DNA of 32,935 nucleotides from DATLFS01 sp035540935 (GCA_035540935.1 DATLFS010000103.1:1-32935), one strand, 5' to 3'; positions 24,346-32,586 are shown, counted from the stretch's first letter. Program-made: numbers and translations. Notes: generated from the sequence alone by a model not told the origin.

Positions 24346-27327
24346 ATGCAGGGTAGCCGCGGCACGATCTTGCGTGGGGGCGTCGGAGCCCTGCTCGTGG
24401 GGATCCTCGTCGGGGGGCTCGTCCCGCAAGCGGCCACTCGTGAGCGAGTGCGACCCGCGCGTCCCGTCTTCTTCCAGGACGAGGCCGGGGTGCTCGAGGA
24501 GTACGACCGGCGCGCCGGCAGCATCGCCCCCACACCCGAGCAGCAGGCGATCGTCGCCTCACTCGGCGGGACCGCGCGCTGGAACCGCTTCGGCACCCCC
24601 ATATCGCTGATCAACTTCGACGGCGTCCTCGCCCGCGGCCTGACCGGAGCGCCCGAGGATGCGGTCCGTGCCTGGGTCGAGCAGCACGCCGCGCTCTTCC
24701 GCTTGAGCGAGAGCGACCTCCGCGGGCTGGTGCTCCAGCACGTGCTGCCCATCGGCGACGACGCCTACTCGGTCCAGTTCCGCCAGAGCTACGACGGCGT
24801 CCTCTCGACGGTCGACGGCCGGATCACGCTCGGTATCGCCCGCGGCGACCTCGTCTACGTGTCGTCGTCGGCCGCGCCGGGGACGGAGTTCGAGACGCAG
24901 CCGGCGCTCTCGCCGCGAGACGCGCTCCTCGCCGCGGCGGCCGACGTCGGTTTCCGCATCGGCGTTTCCGACCTAGCCGCGGCGCGGCCGCAGGACGACT
25001 GGAAGGTGTTCGACGTAGCCGGGGTCTCGGAGCCGGCTCGGGCGCGGCTGCGCGCGCTCCCGACTCCGACCGAGGGCACGCGGCTCGTCTACGAGACGCT
25101 GCTGATCGACAACAACCACGAGCACGGTCATCCCGAAGCCTGGGTTCACTTCGTCGACGCGCTGACGGGCAAGTCGTGGCGTCGCGAGAGCCGTATCCAA
25201 TGGGAGCGCGAGCCCGAGCCGCCGACGTGGCGCGTCTACCCGAACATCCCGGAAAGCGCGGCGAAGCCGGGAGAGCGTGTGCTGTGGTGCTGGGAGGACA
25301 ACGATGGCTGTGAGCGGGGGGTCAAGAACAAAGGTGCTTTTGGCCCCTGGGACACCATCCCGAATCCCGGCGCGCCGACGTTCACGACGTCGGGGAACGC
25401 GGCTCGCTCGACGCAGTCGTGGGTCAGCCCTCTAACGCCTGGTGAGCAATACCAGCCGGTCAGCGCGACGCGTGAGTACGACTACGAGTTCACGAACCAG
25501 TGGTTCGAATCGGGGTGCAACCCGGCCGCCTTCGCCACGCCGCAGCGTATCGACGTCGATGCGGCCACCGCCAACCTCTTCGCCATGCACAACCGCATGC
25601 ACGACTGGTCCTACATCCTCGGTTTCACCGAAGCGGCCTACAACCTCCAGGTGATCAACCGGCCCGAGTCGCAGGGTTCGGGGCGAGGTAACGACCCCGA
25701 GGTCGGGAACTCCCAGTCGGGTGCCATCTTCGGCACCGCGACGCCTCTCTTCGGCCGGGACAACGCCAACCAGATCACGCCTCAGGACGGCGTCCCGCCG
25801 ATCACGAACATGTATCTCTGGCAGCCGATCGGGGCGGCGTTCTACCCGCCGTGTGTGGACGGTGACTTCGACATGTCGGTCATCGGGCACGAGTACACGC
25901 ACGCGATCTCGAACCGCATGGTGGCGGGCCCGGACGCCGGTCTCTCCGGGGCGCAGGCCGGCGCGATGGGTGAGTCGTGGTCGGATCTCGTGGCGGTGGA
26001 GTATCTGCAGCAGTACGACTTCGCTCCCGTCGCCCGTGAGAACCCCTACGCGGTGGGTCCGTACGTCACGGGTGACAACAAGAGCGCCATCCGCAACTAC
26101 GCGATGAATAAGTCACCGCTCAACTACTCCGACATCGCCTACGACTTCGTCGGGCAACAGGTGCACGCCGACGGTGAGATCTGGAGCGCGATCAACTACG
26201 ACATCCGCAGCGCTCTCGTGAAGCGCTACAACCGCAAGTTCCCCGCGTCCGACGTGTCGCTTCAGCGTCGCTGCGCCGACGGCCGCGTCGGTCCGGCGCG
26301 CTGCCCGGGCAACCGCCGCTGGACGCAGATCATGTTCGATGCGTGGCTGTTGATGGAGTCGAACGTCTCGATGGTCGATGCGCGCGACGCCTATCTCGCC
26401 GCCGACAAGGCGCGGTTCGGCGGCGCGAACCAGAAGATCTTGTGGAAGGTCTTCGCTCAGGGGGGCCTTGGCGTAGACGCGAAGAGCAACGGGACCGGCG
26501 ACGCGCAGCCGACGCCCAGCTTCAAGGCACACCGCGGGAAGAACGCGACCGTGACCTTCCGTACGACGGCCCCGGGCGGGAAGAAGCCGGAAGCCAGGAT
26601 CTACGTCGGCCACTACGAGGCGCGGGCGACCCCGCTGACGGAGGGCCGTGCCGGGAAGGCCGTCATGACTTCCGGCACCTACGACTTCATCGCTCAGGCA
26701 CCCGGCTACGGCATGAAACGGTTCCGCGCGCGCATCCGCTCGGGCAAGCAGACCGTCACCGTTCGCATGGAGCGCAACCTGGCGTCCGGGAACAACGGCG
26801 CGTCCGCCGCCGGCAGCGGCCAGGGCCACGGCGCGCTCATCGACGACACCGAGATGACGGCATGGGCGTCGATGGAGGGCACGGAGGTGCGCGGCAAGTT
26901 CGTCGTCGTCGACCTCGCCGGCGGCGAACACCTGATCGACAAGGTGCAGGTCAGCGCGATGCTCGTTCCGGGACAGAACCGCTTCGCGGCCCTGCGGCAG
27001 TTCGCCATCGAGCTCTGCAGCGGCAAGTGCGCAGAGGCTTCCGACTTCAAGCGTGTCTACACGAGCCGGAAGAACGCGTTCCCGTCGCGCCGACCGCGGC
27101 CGAAGGTTTCCGATCTGACGCTCCGCAGCTTCAACATCCCGAACGTACGGGCGACGCACGTGCGGCTCGTCGCGCTGCACAACCAGTGCACGGGAGTTCC
27201 GGCGTTCACCCGGGAGGACGACAACGACGCGACCAAGCGGAGCAGCTGCCTGGTCGGCTACGAGCCTCTCGTACCTGGTCAGCCGCACTCGGTGGTGGCG
27301 GCGGAGCTGCAGGTCTTCGGGCGCTGA
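24346..27327 (+). CDS. Secreted M36-family (fungalysin-type) zinc metallopeptidase
   Basis: A 993-residue exported protein. A hydrophobic N-terminus (about 8-28) acts as signal or anchor. A propeptide of FTP/PepSY type follows (about 40-200; YDGVLSTVDGRITLG visible). The M36 catalytic domain spans about 240-720. It holds zinc motif HEYTH (515-519), third ligand Glu543 in GAMGESWSD and a GEIWSAINYDIR segment. After it come a strand-rich carboxypeptidase-regulatory-like domain (about 725-820) and a C-terminal region (about 825-993) resembling F5/8-type galactose-binding domains with four Cys. All catalytic residues look intact, so a secreted endopeptidase is expected. TTG 24337 is an in-frame alternative start. 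It is convergent with the beta-helix gene, 10 bases between stops. Confidence 0.92.
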   Translation: MQGSRGTILRGGVGALLVGILVGGLVPQAATRERVRPARPVFFQDEAGVLEEYDRRAGSIAPTPEQQAIVASLGGTARWNRFGTPISLINFDGVLARGLTGAPEDAVRAWVEQHAALFRLSESDLRGLVLQHVLPIGDDAYSVQFRQSYDGVLSTVDGRITLGIARGDLVYVSSSAAPGTEFETQPALSPRDALLAAAADVGFRIGVSDLAAARPQDDWKVFDVAGVSEPARARLRALPTPTEGTRLVYETLLIDNNHEHGHPEAWVHFVDALTGKSWRRESRIQWEREPEPPTWRVYPNIPESAAKPGERVLWCWEDNDGCERGVKNKGAFGPWDTIPNPGAPTFTTSGNAARSTQSWVSPLTPGEQYQPVSATREYDYEFTNQWFESGCNPAAFATPQRIDVDAATANLFAMHNRMHDWSYILGFTEAAYNLQVINRPESQGSGRGNDPEVGNSQSGAIFGTATPLFGRDNANQITPQDGVPPITNMYLWQPIGAAFYPPCVDGDFDMSVIGHEYTHAISNRMVAGPDAGLSGAQAGAMGESWSDLVAVEYLQQYDFAPVARENPYAVGPYVTGDNKSAIRNYAMNKSPLNYSDIAYDFVGQQVHADGEIWSAINYDIRSALVKRYNRKFPASDVSLQRRCADGRVGPARCPGNRRWTQIMFDAWLLMESNVSMVDARDAYLAADKARFGGANQKILWKVFAQGGLGVDAKSNGTGDAQPTPSFKAHRGKNATVTFRTTAPGGKKPEARIYVGHYEARATPLTEGRAGKAVMTSGTYDFIAQAPGYGMKRFRARIRSGKQTVTVRMERNLASGNNGASAAGSGQGHGALIDDTEMTAWASMEGTEVRGKFVVVDLAGGEHLIDKVQVSAMLVPGQNRFAALRQFAIELCSGKCAEASDFKRVYTSRKNAFPSRRPRPKVSDLTLRSFNIPNVRATHVRLVALHNQCTGVPAFTREDDNDATKRSSCLVGYEPLVPGQPHSVVAAELQVFGR

Positions 27328-27337
27328 AGCACCACCG

Positions 27338-29011
27338 TCACGGCTCGGGCGGCGTGTCGAACAGCGTGCAACCCGGGGGGTCGCGGAAGACGGGGTCGTT
27401 GCGGTCGTAGGTCGCGCACGGCGCGAGAAGACCCGTCTTCACCGGGTTGTTCGGCAACCCCAGCGAGCCTCCCGAGGCGCAGTCGGGGAGGCCCTGCGGG
27501 TAGAGCGTGTTCGAGCTGATCCCGCTCTCCTCCGCGCCTCGGTTCCGCTGCCAGCAGTTCCCCTCGCCCTGGTCGTCCCACCAGACATCGATACCGTTGA
27601 GATCCGCGTCTCCATTCAGAGCTAAACCGAAGCGGTTCCGCACGAACATGTTGTGGTGCGAGGTGTCGTAGACCTTCGCCGGGTCGGTCTCTTCGCGGAT
27701 CGGAGCCGGAACGCTGAAAAGCATCACCCCGGCGCGCCAGTTGTCCCAGATGCGGTTCTGCTCGACGAGGTTCCAGTTGCCGCCGGCGATCACCAGTCCG
27801 GCGCCGACGGGCGCGGGGACGACGGGACACACGACGCCCGACCACTTCGGCTTGCCGGGCGGCGGCTTGTGGCCTCTCTCCGCCGGGGGCTTGTCACAGA
27901 TACCGGAGTGCACGTACTTCTCGATGTAGTTGACGTTGTTGGAGTAGATCTCGTTGTTCCGGAACCATGAGTGGTCCTGGGGCAACCCGGGATGGCCGGC
28001 GAAGATCGAGTCGGTTACGAGGCCGGCCTGGTTCGCGTAGAACTTGCTGTCGTGCACGTAGACGGAGTTGCCGGCGGTGCCCGAGTAGCCGAGGGCGTTG
28101 TGGTGGCTCTTGCAGTTGACGACCTCGATGGCCCACCGCTTCTTCTGCGTGTAGTCGGCGTTCCCGCTGTTCAGATCCGACGCGGAGCCCGGGTAGATGA
28201 GTGAGTCGCCGTTGTTGTAGCCCTCGCAGTTCTTATAGACGCCGTGGTCGACCGCGAAGGTCAGGAAGCCGTACTCGTCGTTGTAACGAGACACCACGCG
28301 GTCGATCACGAAGCCGTCGGTCTCGAGGATGTAGATCGCGTTGAACTCGAAGAGCTCGATCGTGAAGTTCCGGAGATAGAGGCCGTCGGCGCGGTCGCCC
28401 CTGATCCCGTTGAGCTTGGCCCAGTTGCCCTCCCGGTCGAACCCGCCGGTGATCAGGACGTCTTCAGGGTCGTCGCCGGTGCCCTCGATCTGCAGGTTGC
28501 ATACCGCCGCGTTGCAGATGCGCTTGTCGTCTTCGGGCGTGGCGTCGCCGAAGATCCCGATCAGGTTCTGCGCGTTCGGGCACATTAGTTGCTGCTCGTA
28601 CGACAGCACGGGCGCGCCGGCTCCCTCGTCACCTCCGCCGAGGTCGCGTGCGCACCTAGGCGGCTTGCGGTAAGGCACCTCGCGGTAGACGCCGGGAAGC
28701 ACGTAGATCGTGGTGCCCTTGCTCGCCACCGCCCGCACCGCGTCCTGGATGTTGGCGAACCTGCAGCGCGCGAGGAGCCTGAGGTTGATCGCCCGGAGCT
28801 CCCGGTCCGCGATCTCGGCGATGCGGGCTCGGCTGTCTTTGGCGCAGACGACGAGATGGGGGTCGGCGATCATCGGCCGGTACTTCGGCACCGATCCCTT
28901 TCCGTCGGGGAAGAACGCCTCCCGCTCGGCGTGCCCCTGCGCCACGCCGGATGCCGCCACCACAGCGGCGATCAGAAGTACCCCCACGAGGACCGGACGC
29001 GCGACCCGCAT
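27338..29011 (-). CDS. Secreted right-handed parallel beta-helix protein
   Basis: A 557-residue exported protein. The signal peptide (about 1-27, MRVARPVLVGVLLIAAVVAASG) is followed by a region with several Cys and GTTIYVLPGVYREVPYRKPP, the usual entry into pectate-lyase-like helices. About residues 240-480 show repeating strand turns rich in Asn (YKNCEGYNNG, then VVNCKSHHNALGYSG, then YVHDSKFYANQAGLV, then WFRNNEIYSNNVNYI). These are the asparagine ladders of NosD/CASH-type folds. Such proteins bind or cleave polysaccharides, but I see no confirmed catalytic set. ATG 29011 has AAGGGG six bases upstream; the longer frame to 29239 would overlap DsrE. Downstream of DsrE on the same strand after 85 bases. 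Confidence 0.85.
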   Translation of the reverse strand: MRVARPVLVGVLLIAAVVAASGVAQGHAEREAFFPDGKGSVPKYRPMIADPHLVVCAKDSRARIAEIADRELRAINLRLLARCRFANIQDAVRAVASKGTTIYVLPGVYREVPYRKPPRCARDLGGGDEGAGAPVLSYEQQLMCPNAQNLIGIFGDATPEDDKRICNAAVCNLQIEGTGDDPEDVLITGGFDREGNWAKLNGIRGDRADGLYLRNFTIELFEFNAIYILETDGFVIDRVVSRYNDEYGFLTFAVDHGVYKNCEGYNNGDSLIYPGSASDLNSGNADYTQKKRWAIEVVNCKSHHNALGYSGTAGNSVYVHDSKFYANQAGLVTDSIFAGHPGLPQDHSWFRNNEIYSNNVNYIEKYVHSGICDKPPAERGHKPPPGKPKWSGVVCPVVPAPVGAGLVIAGGNWNLVEQNRIWDNWRAGVMLFSVPAPIREETDPAKVYDTSHHNMFVRNRFGLALNGDADLNGIDVWWDDQGEGNCWQRNRGAEESGISSNTLYPQGLPDCASGGSLGLPNNPVKTGLLAPCATYDRNDPVFRDPPGCTLFDTPPEP

Positions 29012-29096
29012 CTCCACCCCTTTCTCGACCGCTGGGATTCCGCAGTAGCGGTATGCCCGCTTCGGTGGGATTCTCACACCTGCCGGGGAGGAGTCC

Positions 29097-29459
29097 TCAG
29101 TAGGTGAAGGTCTGGTCGGCCTCGAGCGCGAGCGCCAGGAGAACCTTCGGAAGGGCAAGCTCGGCGTTCTTCGCCTCCGCATCGGCGGCGTCCAGACCCC
29201 GCGCTTTGGAGGACATCCCGGAGAGGTAGAAGCGCCCACCTCCTTCGGTTATCGCGTTGTAGTGCTCGCGGAGATCGCCGGTGCCGAGCCCCTTCAGGTT
29301 GTCGAGAACGCCGTCGCGCATCAGCTGGACCGCGTCCCCGGCGAGGAACAGCGACACCTCATGACCTTCCTCCACGGCCGTTCGAGCAACGAGGAATCCG
29401 AGTGCCGCGCGGGTGGGCTGCTCCGGGCCGTGCGTGATGTGAACGAGGATGCGCGCCAT
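29097..29459 (-). CDS. DsrE-family protein without cysteine
   Basis: A 120-residue protein with the DsrE/DsrF-like fold: ILVHITHGPEQPTRAALGFLVARTAVEEGHEVSLFLAGDAV (strand, helix, strand) and then GRFYLSGMSSKARGL near residue 76-90. In sulfur-relay members a Cys occupies this last region; here the whole protein has no Cys, so a sulfur-transfer role is unlikely. The family also includes many proteins of unknown function in soil and sediment bacteria. ATG 29459 has GGAGG three bases upstream. It lies 57 bases after the unrecognised gene at 29517-29945 on the same strand, and both genes carry the same 12-base element before their starts. Confidence 0.85.
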   Translation of the reverse strand: MARILVHITHGPEQPTRAALGFLVARTAVEEGHEVSLFLAGDAVQLMRDGVLDNLKGLGTGDLREHYNAITEGGGRFYLSGMSSKARGLDAADAEAKNAELALPKVLLALALEADQTFTY

Positions 29460-29484
29460 CGTGCCTCCGATCGTCGGCTCTTTC

Positions 29485-29496
29485 GGCGAACGCTAG
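29485..29496 (-). promoter_or_regulatory. Repeated 12-mer with -10-like TAGCGT before the DsrE gene
   Basis: On the minus strand CTAGCGTTCGCC ends 25 bases before ATG 29459. It contains TAGCGT, a TAnnnT-type -10 box. The identical 12-mer occurs before the next upstream gene. No common -35 box was found. Confidence 0.4.
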
Positions 29497-29516
29497 CACC
29501 CGCACCCTGCGGAGGC

Positions 29517-29945
29517 CTAGCGGGTATCGGGCGTCACGGTCACGACCTTCCAGCCTCTCTGTCGAAGGCGCCGGCGGCGTTCGGCCGCATGGTGCTCGTC
29601 GTAGCGGGTCGTGCGGGTGTACCCCATCTCGGCAAGCCCGGAGAAAGCATGCGCGATCGCCAGCGGCCGCGGGATCCGCGTGTAGGAGTCGCGGCGCGCG
29701 TCGTACGCATAGGTGCGCCCGCACGGGTCGATGTGCAGGCACCGCCGGGTGAAGCCGTGCTTGTACGTCCTGATCTCGCCCGAATATCCGAAGAACATGA
29801 ACCCCGCACATTCGGCTCGCGGCAGCACTTTCTCGAGCGGCGCCCAGTCGGGCTCGTGCATGCCGGCCGCCCGCATCTCCCGTGCCAGCTCGCGCCCGAC
29901 CGCGTCGAGCTTCGCCTCGAGATCCTCTTGTTCGCTTTCGCCCAT
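29517..29945 (-). CDS. Unrecognised small protein
   Basis: A 142-residue soluble protein that I do not recognise. Residues 1-30 are an acidic helix, followed by DWAPLEKVLPRAECAGFMFFGYSGEIRTYKHGFTRRCLHIDPCGRTYAYD, a strand-rich core with aromatic residues and three Cys, and a helical end (AIAHAFSGLAEMGY, then basic YDEHHAAERRRRLRQRGWKVV). There is no signal peptide or membrane helix. The even mix of strands and helices and the normal codon use argue that it is a real gene. ATG 29945 has a good GGAGG four bases upstream. It lies between the phosphoesterase gene (upstream, same strand) and the DsrE gene. No function is proposed. Confidence 0.75.
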   Translation of the reverse strand: MGESEQEDLEAKLDAVGRELAREMRAAGMHEPDWAPLEKVLPRAECAGFMFFGYSGEIRTYKHGFTRRCLHIDPCGRTYAYDARRDSYTRIPRPLAIAHAFSGLAEMGYTRTTRYDEHHAAERRRRLRQRGWKVVTVTPDTR

Positions 29946-29954
29946 CGCGCCTCC

Positions 29955-29982
29955 AGCGTTCGCTCCGTGGGAGGCGAACGCT
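29955..29982 (-). promoter_or_regulatory. Hairpin overlapping the second copy of the 12-mer element
   Basis: AGCGTTCGC (29955-29963) and GCGAACGCT (29974-29982) form a perfect 9-base inverted repeat with a 10-base loop. The second arm lies within the repeated 12-mer (29973-29984, CTAGCGTTCGCC on minus). On the minus strand the hairpin ends just before the GGAGG of the gene starting at 29945. It could be an operator or a leader hairpin that hides the ribosome site. Confidence 0.4.
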
Positions 29983-30005
29983 AGAGAGACGCGTGGAGGC
30001 GCGCT

Positions 30006-30019
30006 GTGGCACGCGCCAC
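30006..30019 (-). terminator. Possible weak terminator hairpin after the phosphoesterase gene
   Basis: GTGGC and GCCAC pair perfectly around a 4-base loop, 12 bases past the minus-strand stop at 30032. There is no T-run after it, so it is at best a non-canonical terminator. Confidence 0.25.
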
Positions 30020-30031
30020 TATCGGCAGCGG

Positions 30032-31708
30032 CTAGCCGACGCGGATGATGCGGTCCATCGGGCCCGGCGACACCGGCGAGAACGCCCGCAGGTACTGCTC
30101 GAGAGCGTCGAGGTCGACGACGCCGCCCAGCCGGTTCGTCCCGTGGGTGAGGACGGTGAAGCCGTCACCGCCGTCCGCGAGGAACGAGTTGACCGTCACG
30201 CGGTAAGAAGCGTTCGGGTCGATCGTCACCCCGTTTAGCCAGATGCTGGAGGGGTCGACGCGGTCACCGGGCGGGCGTGAGGCATCCCAGACGTAGGAGA
30301 AACCGTTACTCACCTGCAGGATGCGGCCGGACCCGGAGGTCCACTGCTGCTCGAGCAATGCCTCGATCTGCGCGCCGGTCAGACTCATCGTGACGAGGTT
30401 GTTGCCGAACGGCTGAACCGTGAACGCTTCCTCGTATGTCACCTCACCCGGCGCCTCGCCCTTCGTCTGCGCGTAGATCAGGTCGGCGCGGATGCCGCCG
30501 GGGTTCATGAACGCGGCGACCGCGCCTCCGAGATCCGCGGGAGCGGTCGCGAAGAGTTGCGCGTCGGCGATGACGTCACCGAGCGAACTTTCACCGGCGG
30601 AGTTCTGCGCTCGCAGGACGTCGGTGGTGATCGATCCGATCACCCGGTTCGCATAAGGCGCCGCGAGCTCGCGGTAGCGCTCTATCAACGCGGTTATCGG
30701 AGCATCCCGCGCCACGTCGCGCGTCACGATCACGTTGTTCGCAGCTACCTGCGTGACGTCGCCCGTAACGCGGTCGATGCTCAGATCGATGTCGGTGACG
30801 AGGCGGCCGAAGCTGCTGGCGCTCGTGACCACCGTCCCGTCGATCACGCAGTTGTAACCCTGGTGCGTGTGACCGCTGATGATCGCGTCGACCTCATCGT
30901 CCATCCGTTCCGCGATGTCGACGATCGGCCCCGAGATCCCGGGGCACTCGTTGTAGCCACCGGTGGGGATGCCGCCCTCGTGCAGGAGCACGATGATCGA
31001 CTCGACCCCTTTGCCTTTGAGCTCGGGGACGAGCGCGTTCACCGTGTCGGCCTCGTCCTTGAACTCCAGGTTCGCGATCCCGGACGGCGTGACGATCTGC
31101 GGCGTCCCTTCGAGCGTCATCCCGATGAACGCGACCTTGACGCCGGAGAACGAGCGGATCTGGTACGGCGCGAAGAGGGTGCGGCCGTTGTCTTTGCGCA
31201 CCACGTTGGCGGCGAGGAACTTGAATGCGGCGCCTCCGAAGGCGTCGCCGTCGCGGCAGCCGTCCACGGGGTGGCATCCACCGTTCTGCATGCGCAGGAG
31301 CTCGTCGGCCCCGTCGTCGAACTCGTGGTTGCCAACCGCATTCAGGTCGAGGCCGATCTCGTTCATCGCTTCGATCGTCGGCTCGTCGTGGAAGAGCGCA
31401 CTGAGGAGCGGGCTGGCTCCGATCAGGTCGCCGGCCGACACCACGACCGTGAAGGGGTTCGTCGCCTCGAGCGCCCGGATGTGGGTCGCCAGATACTCCG
31501 CCCCTCCCGCGGTCGTCGTCCCGATGCGACCCGAAGAGCCGCTCGGCGGCTCGAGGTTGCCGTGGAAGTCGTTGATGGCAAGCAGCTGGACCTGGATCGG
31601 CCCGCTCGGCTTCTTCGCCTGGTCCGGCACCCGCGCCCCGGCCGCCGGTAGTCCGATCGCAGCGGCCAGCAGACAGGCGGCCGCGATCCCCCTCACGAAC
31701 GTCGTCAT
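30032..31708 (-). CDS. Exported bifunctional metallophosphatase / 5'-nucleotidase
   Basis: A 558-residue secreted phosphoesterase of the UshA/5'-nucleotidase family that releases phosphate from nucleotides or related esters outside the membrane. After a signal peptide (about 1-25) the calcineurin-like domain has AINDFHGNLEP (metal ligands near 46-49), SAGDLIGAS, AVGNHEFDDG and SGHTHQGY. The C-terminal substrate domain shows NPGGIRADL, FTVQPFGNNLVTMSLTGAQ, SNGFSYVWD and VNSFLADGGDGF. All metal-binding motifs are intact. ATG 31708 has GGAGG six bases upstream. It ends 86 bases before the start of the unrecognised small gene. A metal-binding pair at the active site is expected from the family. 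Confidence 0.95.
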   Translation of the reverse strand: MTTFVRGIAAACLLAAAIGLPAAGARVPDQAKKPSGPIQVQLLAINDFHGNLEPPSGSSGRIGTTTAGGAEYLATHIRALEATNPFTVVVSAGDLIGASPLLSALFHDEPTIEAMNEIGLDLNAVGNHEFDDGADELLRMQNGGCHPVDGCRDGDAFGGAAFKFLAANVVRKDNGRTLFAPYQIRSFSGVKVAFIGMTLEGTPQIVTPSGIANLEFKDEADTVNALVPELKGKGVESIIVLLHEGGIPTGGYNECPGISGPIVDIAERMDDEVDAIISGHTHQGYNCVIDGTVVTSASSFGRLVTDIDLSIDRVTGDVTQVAANNVIVTRDVARDAPITALIERYRELAAPYANRVIGSITTDVLRAQNSAGESSLGDVIADAQLFATAPADLGGAVAAFMNPGGIRADLIYAQTKGEAPGEVTYEEAFTVQPFGNNLVTMSLTGAQIEALLEQQWTSGSGRILQVSNGFSYVWDASRPPGDRVDPSSIWLNGVTIDPNASYRVTVNSFLADGGDGFTVLTHGTNRLGGVVDLDALEQYLRAFSPVSPGPMDRIIRVG

Positions 31709-31731
31709 CGACGTCCTCCCTCCCGCGTCGT

Positions 31732-31747
31732 GGCGCCGCTAGGCGCC
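31732..31747 (-). other. GC-rich hairpin in the leader region of the phosphoesterase gene
   Basis: GGCGCC, a 4-base loop and GGCGCC form a 6-pair hairpin 24 bases before ATG 31708. A second small hairpin (GGCGT/ACGCC, 31781-31793) lies nearer the upstream gene's stop. TATGCT at 31766-31771 on minus could be a -10 box. The 115-base spacer holds nothing else recognisable. Confidence 0.3.
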
Positions 31748-31823
31748 CCCCTCTTCAGCGTCCGAAGCATAGGACGAGGGGGCGTCGAACGCCGGGAGCG
31801 AGAATCGAGCGCCGGAGCGGGTT

Positions 31824-32501
31824 CTATTCGGCGGCGCGCAGGACGGTCTTTCGGCCTTTCCCCTGCGACTCGTAGCCGTGGACCTGCGCCTTCAGCGCCG
31901 GCGACGCCTCCCGGAGGCGTTCGACGACGTCCTCCGCGCTCATCTCGTCGTATCCCGGCCACGGCGCGCCGGTCGGACCCTTCTGCCCACCGCCTCCGTA
32001 GGCGGCGCCGAGCGCGGTGATCTGCTCGCGTAGGCGCGCCAGCATCTGCTCCTCGTCGGCGCGGATCCGCACGGCCAGCTCGGCGGTCGCCTCGTCGCCC
32101 GCCGCTCGGGCCGTCGCTTCGATCGCGTCGTAGGCGGCGATCTCGAGTCCCTCGGTCATGACCTCGTCCATGGCGTTGCGGAGCTGCTTCTCGACTCGGT
32201 CGCGGCCTCCGCGAAGCACGTCCACCGGAGCCTTCGCCAGCGTGAGCCCCTGCTTCAGAGCGTTCTGCACGACGCCGTAGGCGGCCTGCATCGGGCTGCG
32301 GTGCGCCCCCTTCTGTTCCAGCCGCTCCCGCACGAGCATGGCGTGGCCGCGCGTCTCCTCGAGATGCGCCTCGAGAAGACCGCGATAGGCGGGTTCGAGC
32401 GCCATCCGGGAGTGCGCGCTTAGCACCCCGATTAGCGCGACCTCATTCGAATGGGCTTCCAGCAGCAGGTCGTTGAGCTTTCGTTGGGCTTCGACGGACA
32501 T
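31824..32501 (-). CDS. YciE/DUF892-type ferritin-like protein with C-terminal helical extension
   Basis: A 225-residue, mainly helical protein. Residues 1-160 look like the four-helix ferritin-like (DUF892/YciE) fold, with acidic and His pairs spaced as in such bundles: EAHSNEVALIGVLSAHSRM, LLEAHLEETRGHAMLV, EIAAYDAIEATARAAGDEA and RADEEQMLARLREQI. A Gly-rich linker (about 165-180) leads to a 45-residue helical tail, SAEDVVERLREASPALKAQVHGYESQGKGRKTVLRA, a small domain common in actinobacterial stress proteins. Metal binding is inferred from fold, not proven. ATG 32501 has a strong GGAGG four bases upstream; a longer open frame to 32612 runs across the promoter region and is unlikely. Confidence 0.8.
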   Translation of the reverse strand: MSVEAQRKLNDLLLEAHSNEVALIGVLSAHSRMALEPAYRGLLEAHLEETRGHAMLVRERLEQKGAHRSPMQAAYGVVQNALKQGLTLAKAPVDVLRGGRDRVEKQLRNAMDEVMTEGLEIAAYDAIEATARAAGDEATAELAVRIRADEEQMLARLREQITALGAAYGGGGQKGPTGAPWPGYDEMSAEDVVERLREASPALKAQVHGYESQGKGRKTVLRAAE

Positions 32502-32531
32502 GGATCCTCCTCGTGGTTGTGAGATGCAGCA

Positions 32532-32561
32532 GGTCATACCCAGCAAGCAGCGGGTATGACC
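32532..32561. promoter_or_regulatory. Perfect inverted repeat with a GGGTAT box on each strand (divergent promoter/operator)
   Basis: GGTCATACCC (32532-32541) and GGGTATGACC (32552-32561) are exact inverted copies around a 10-base spacer, placed between two divergent genes. Each arm reads GGGTAT on one strand, the -10 consensus of actinobacterial SigB/SigF-type stress sigma factors. Transcripts starting about seven bases downstream would have leaders of roughly 25 bases, each containing a good ribosome site. The arm centres are 20 bases apart, so a dimeric regulator is an alternative reading. Confidence 0.6.
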
Positions 32562-32586
32562 GCGGGAGTCAAAGAAGGGAGTGAAG

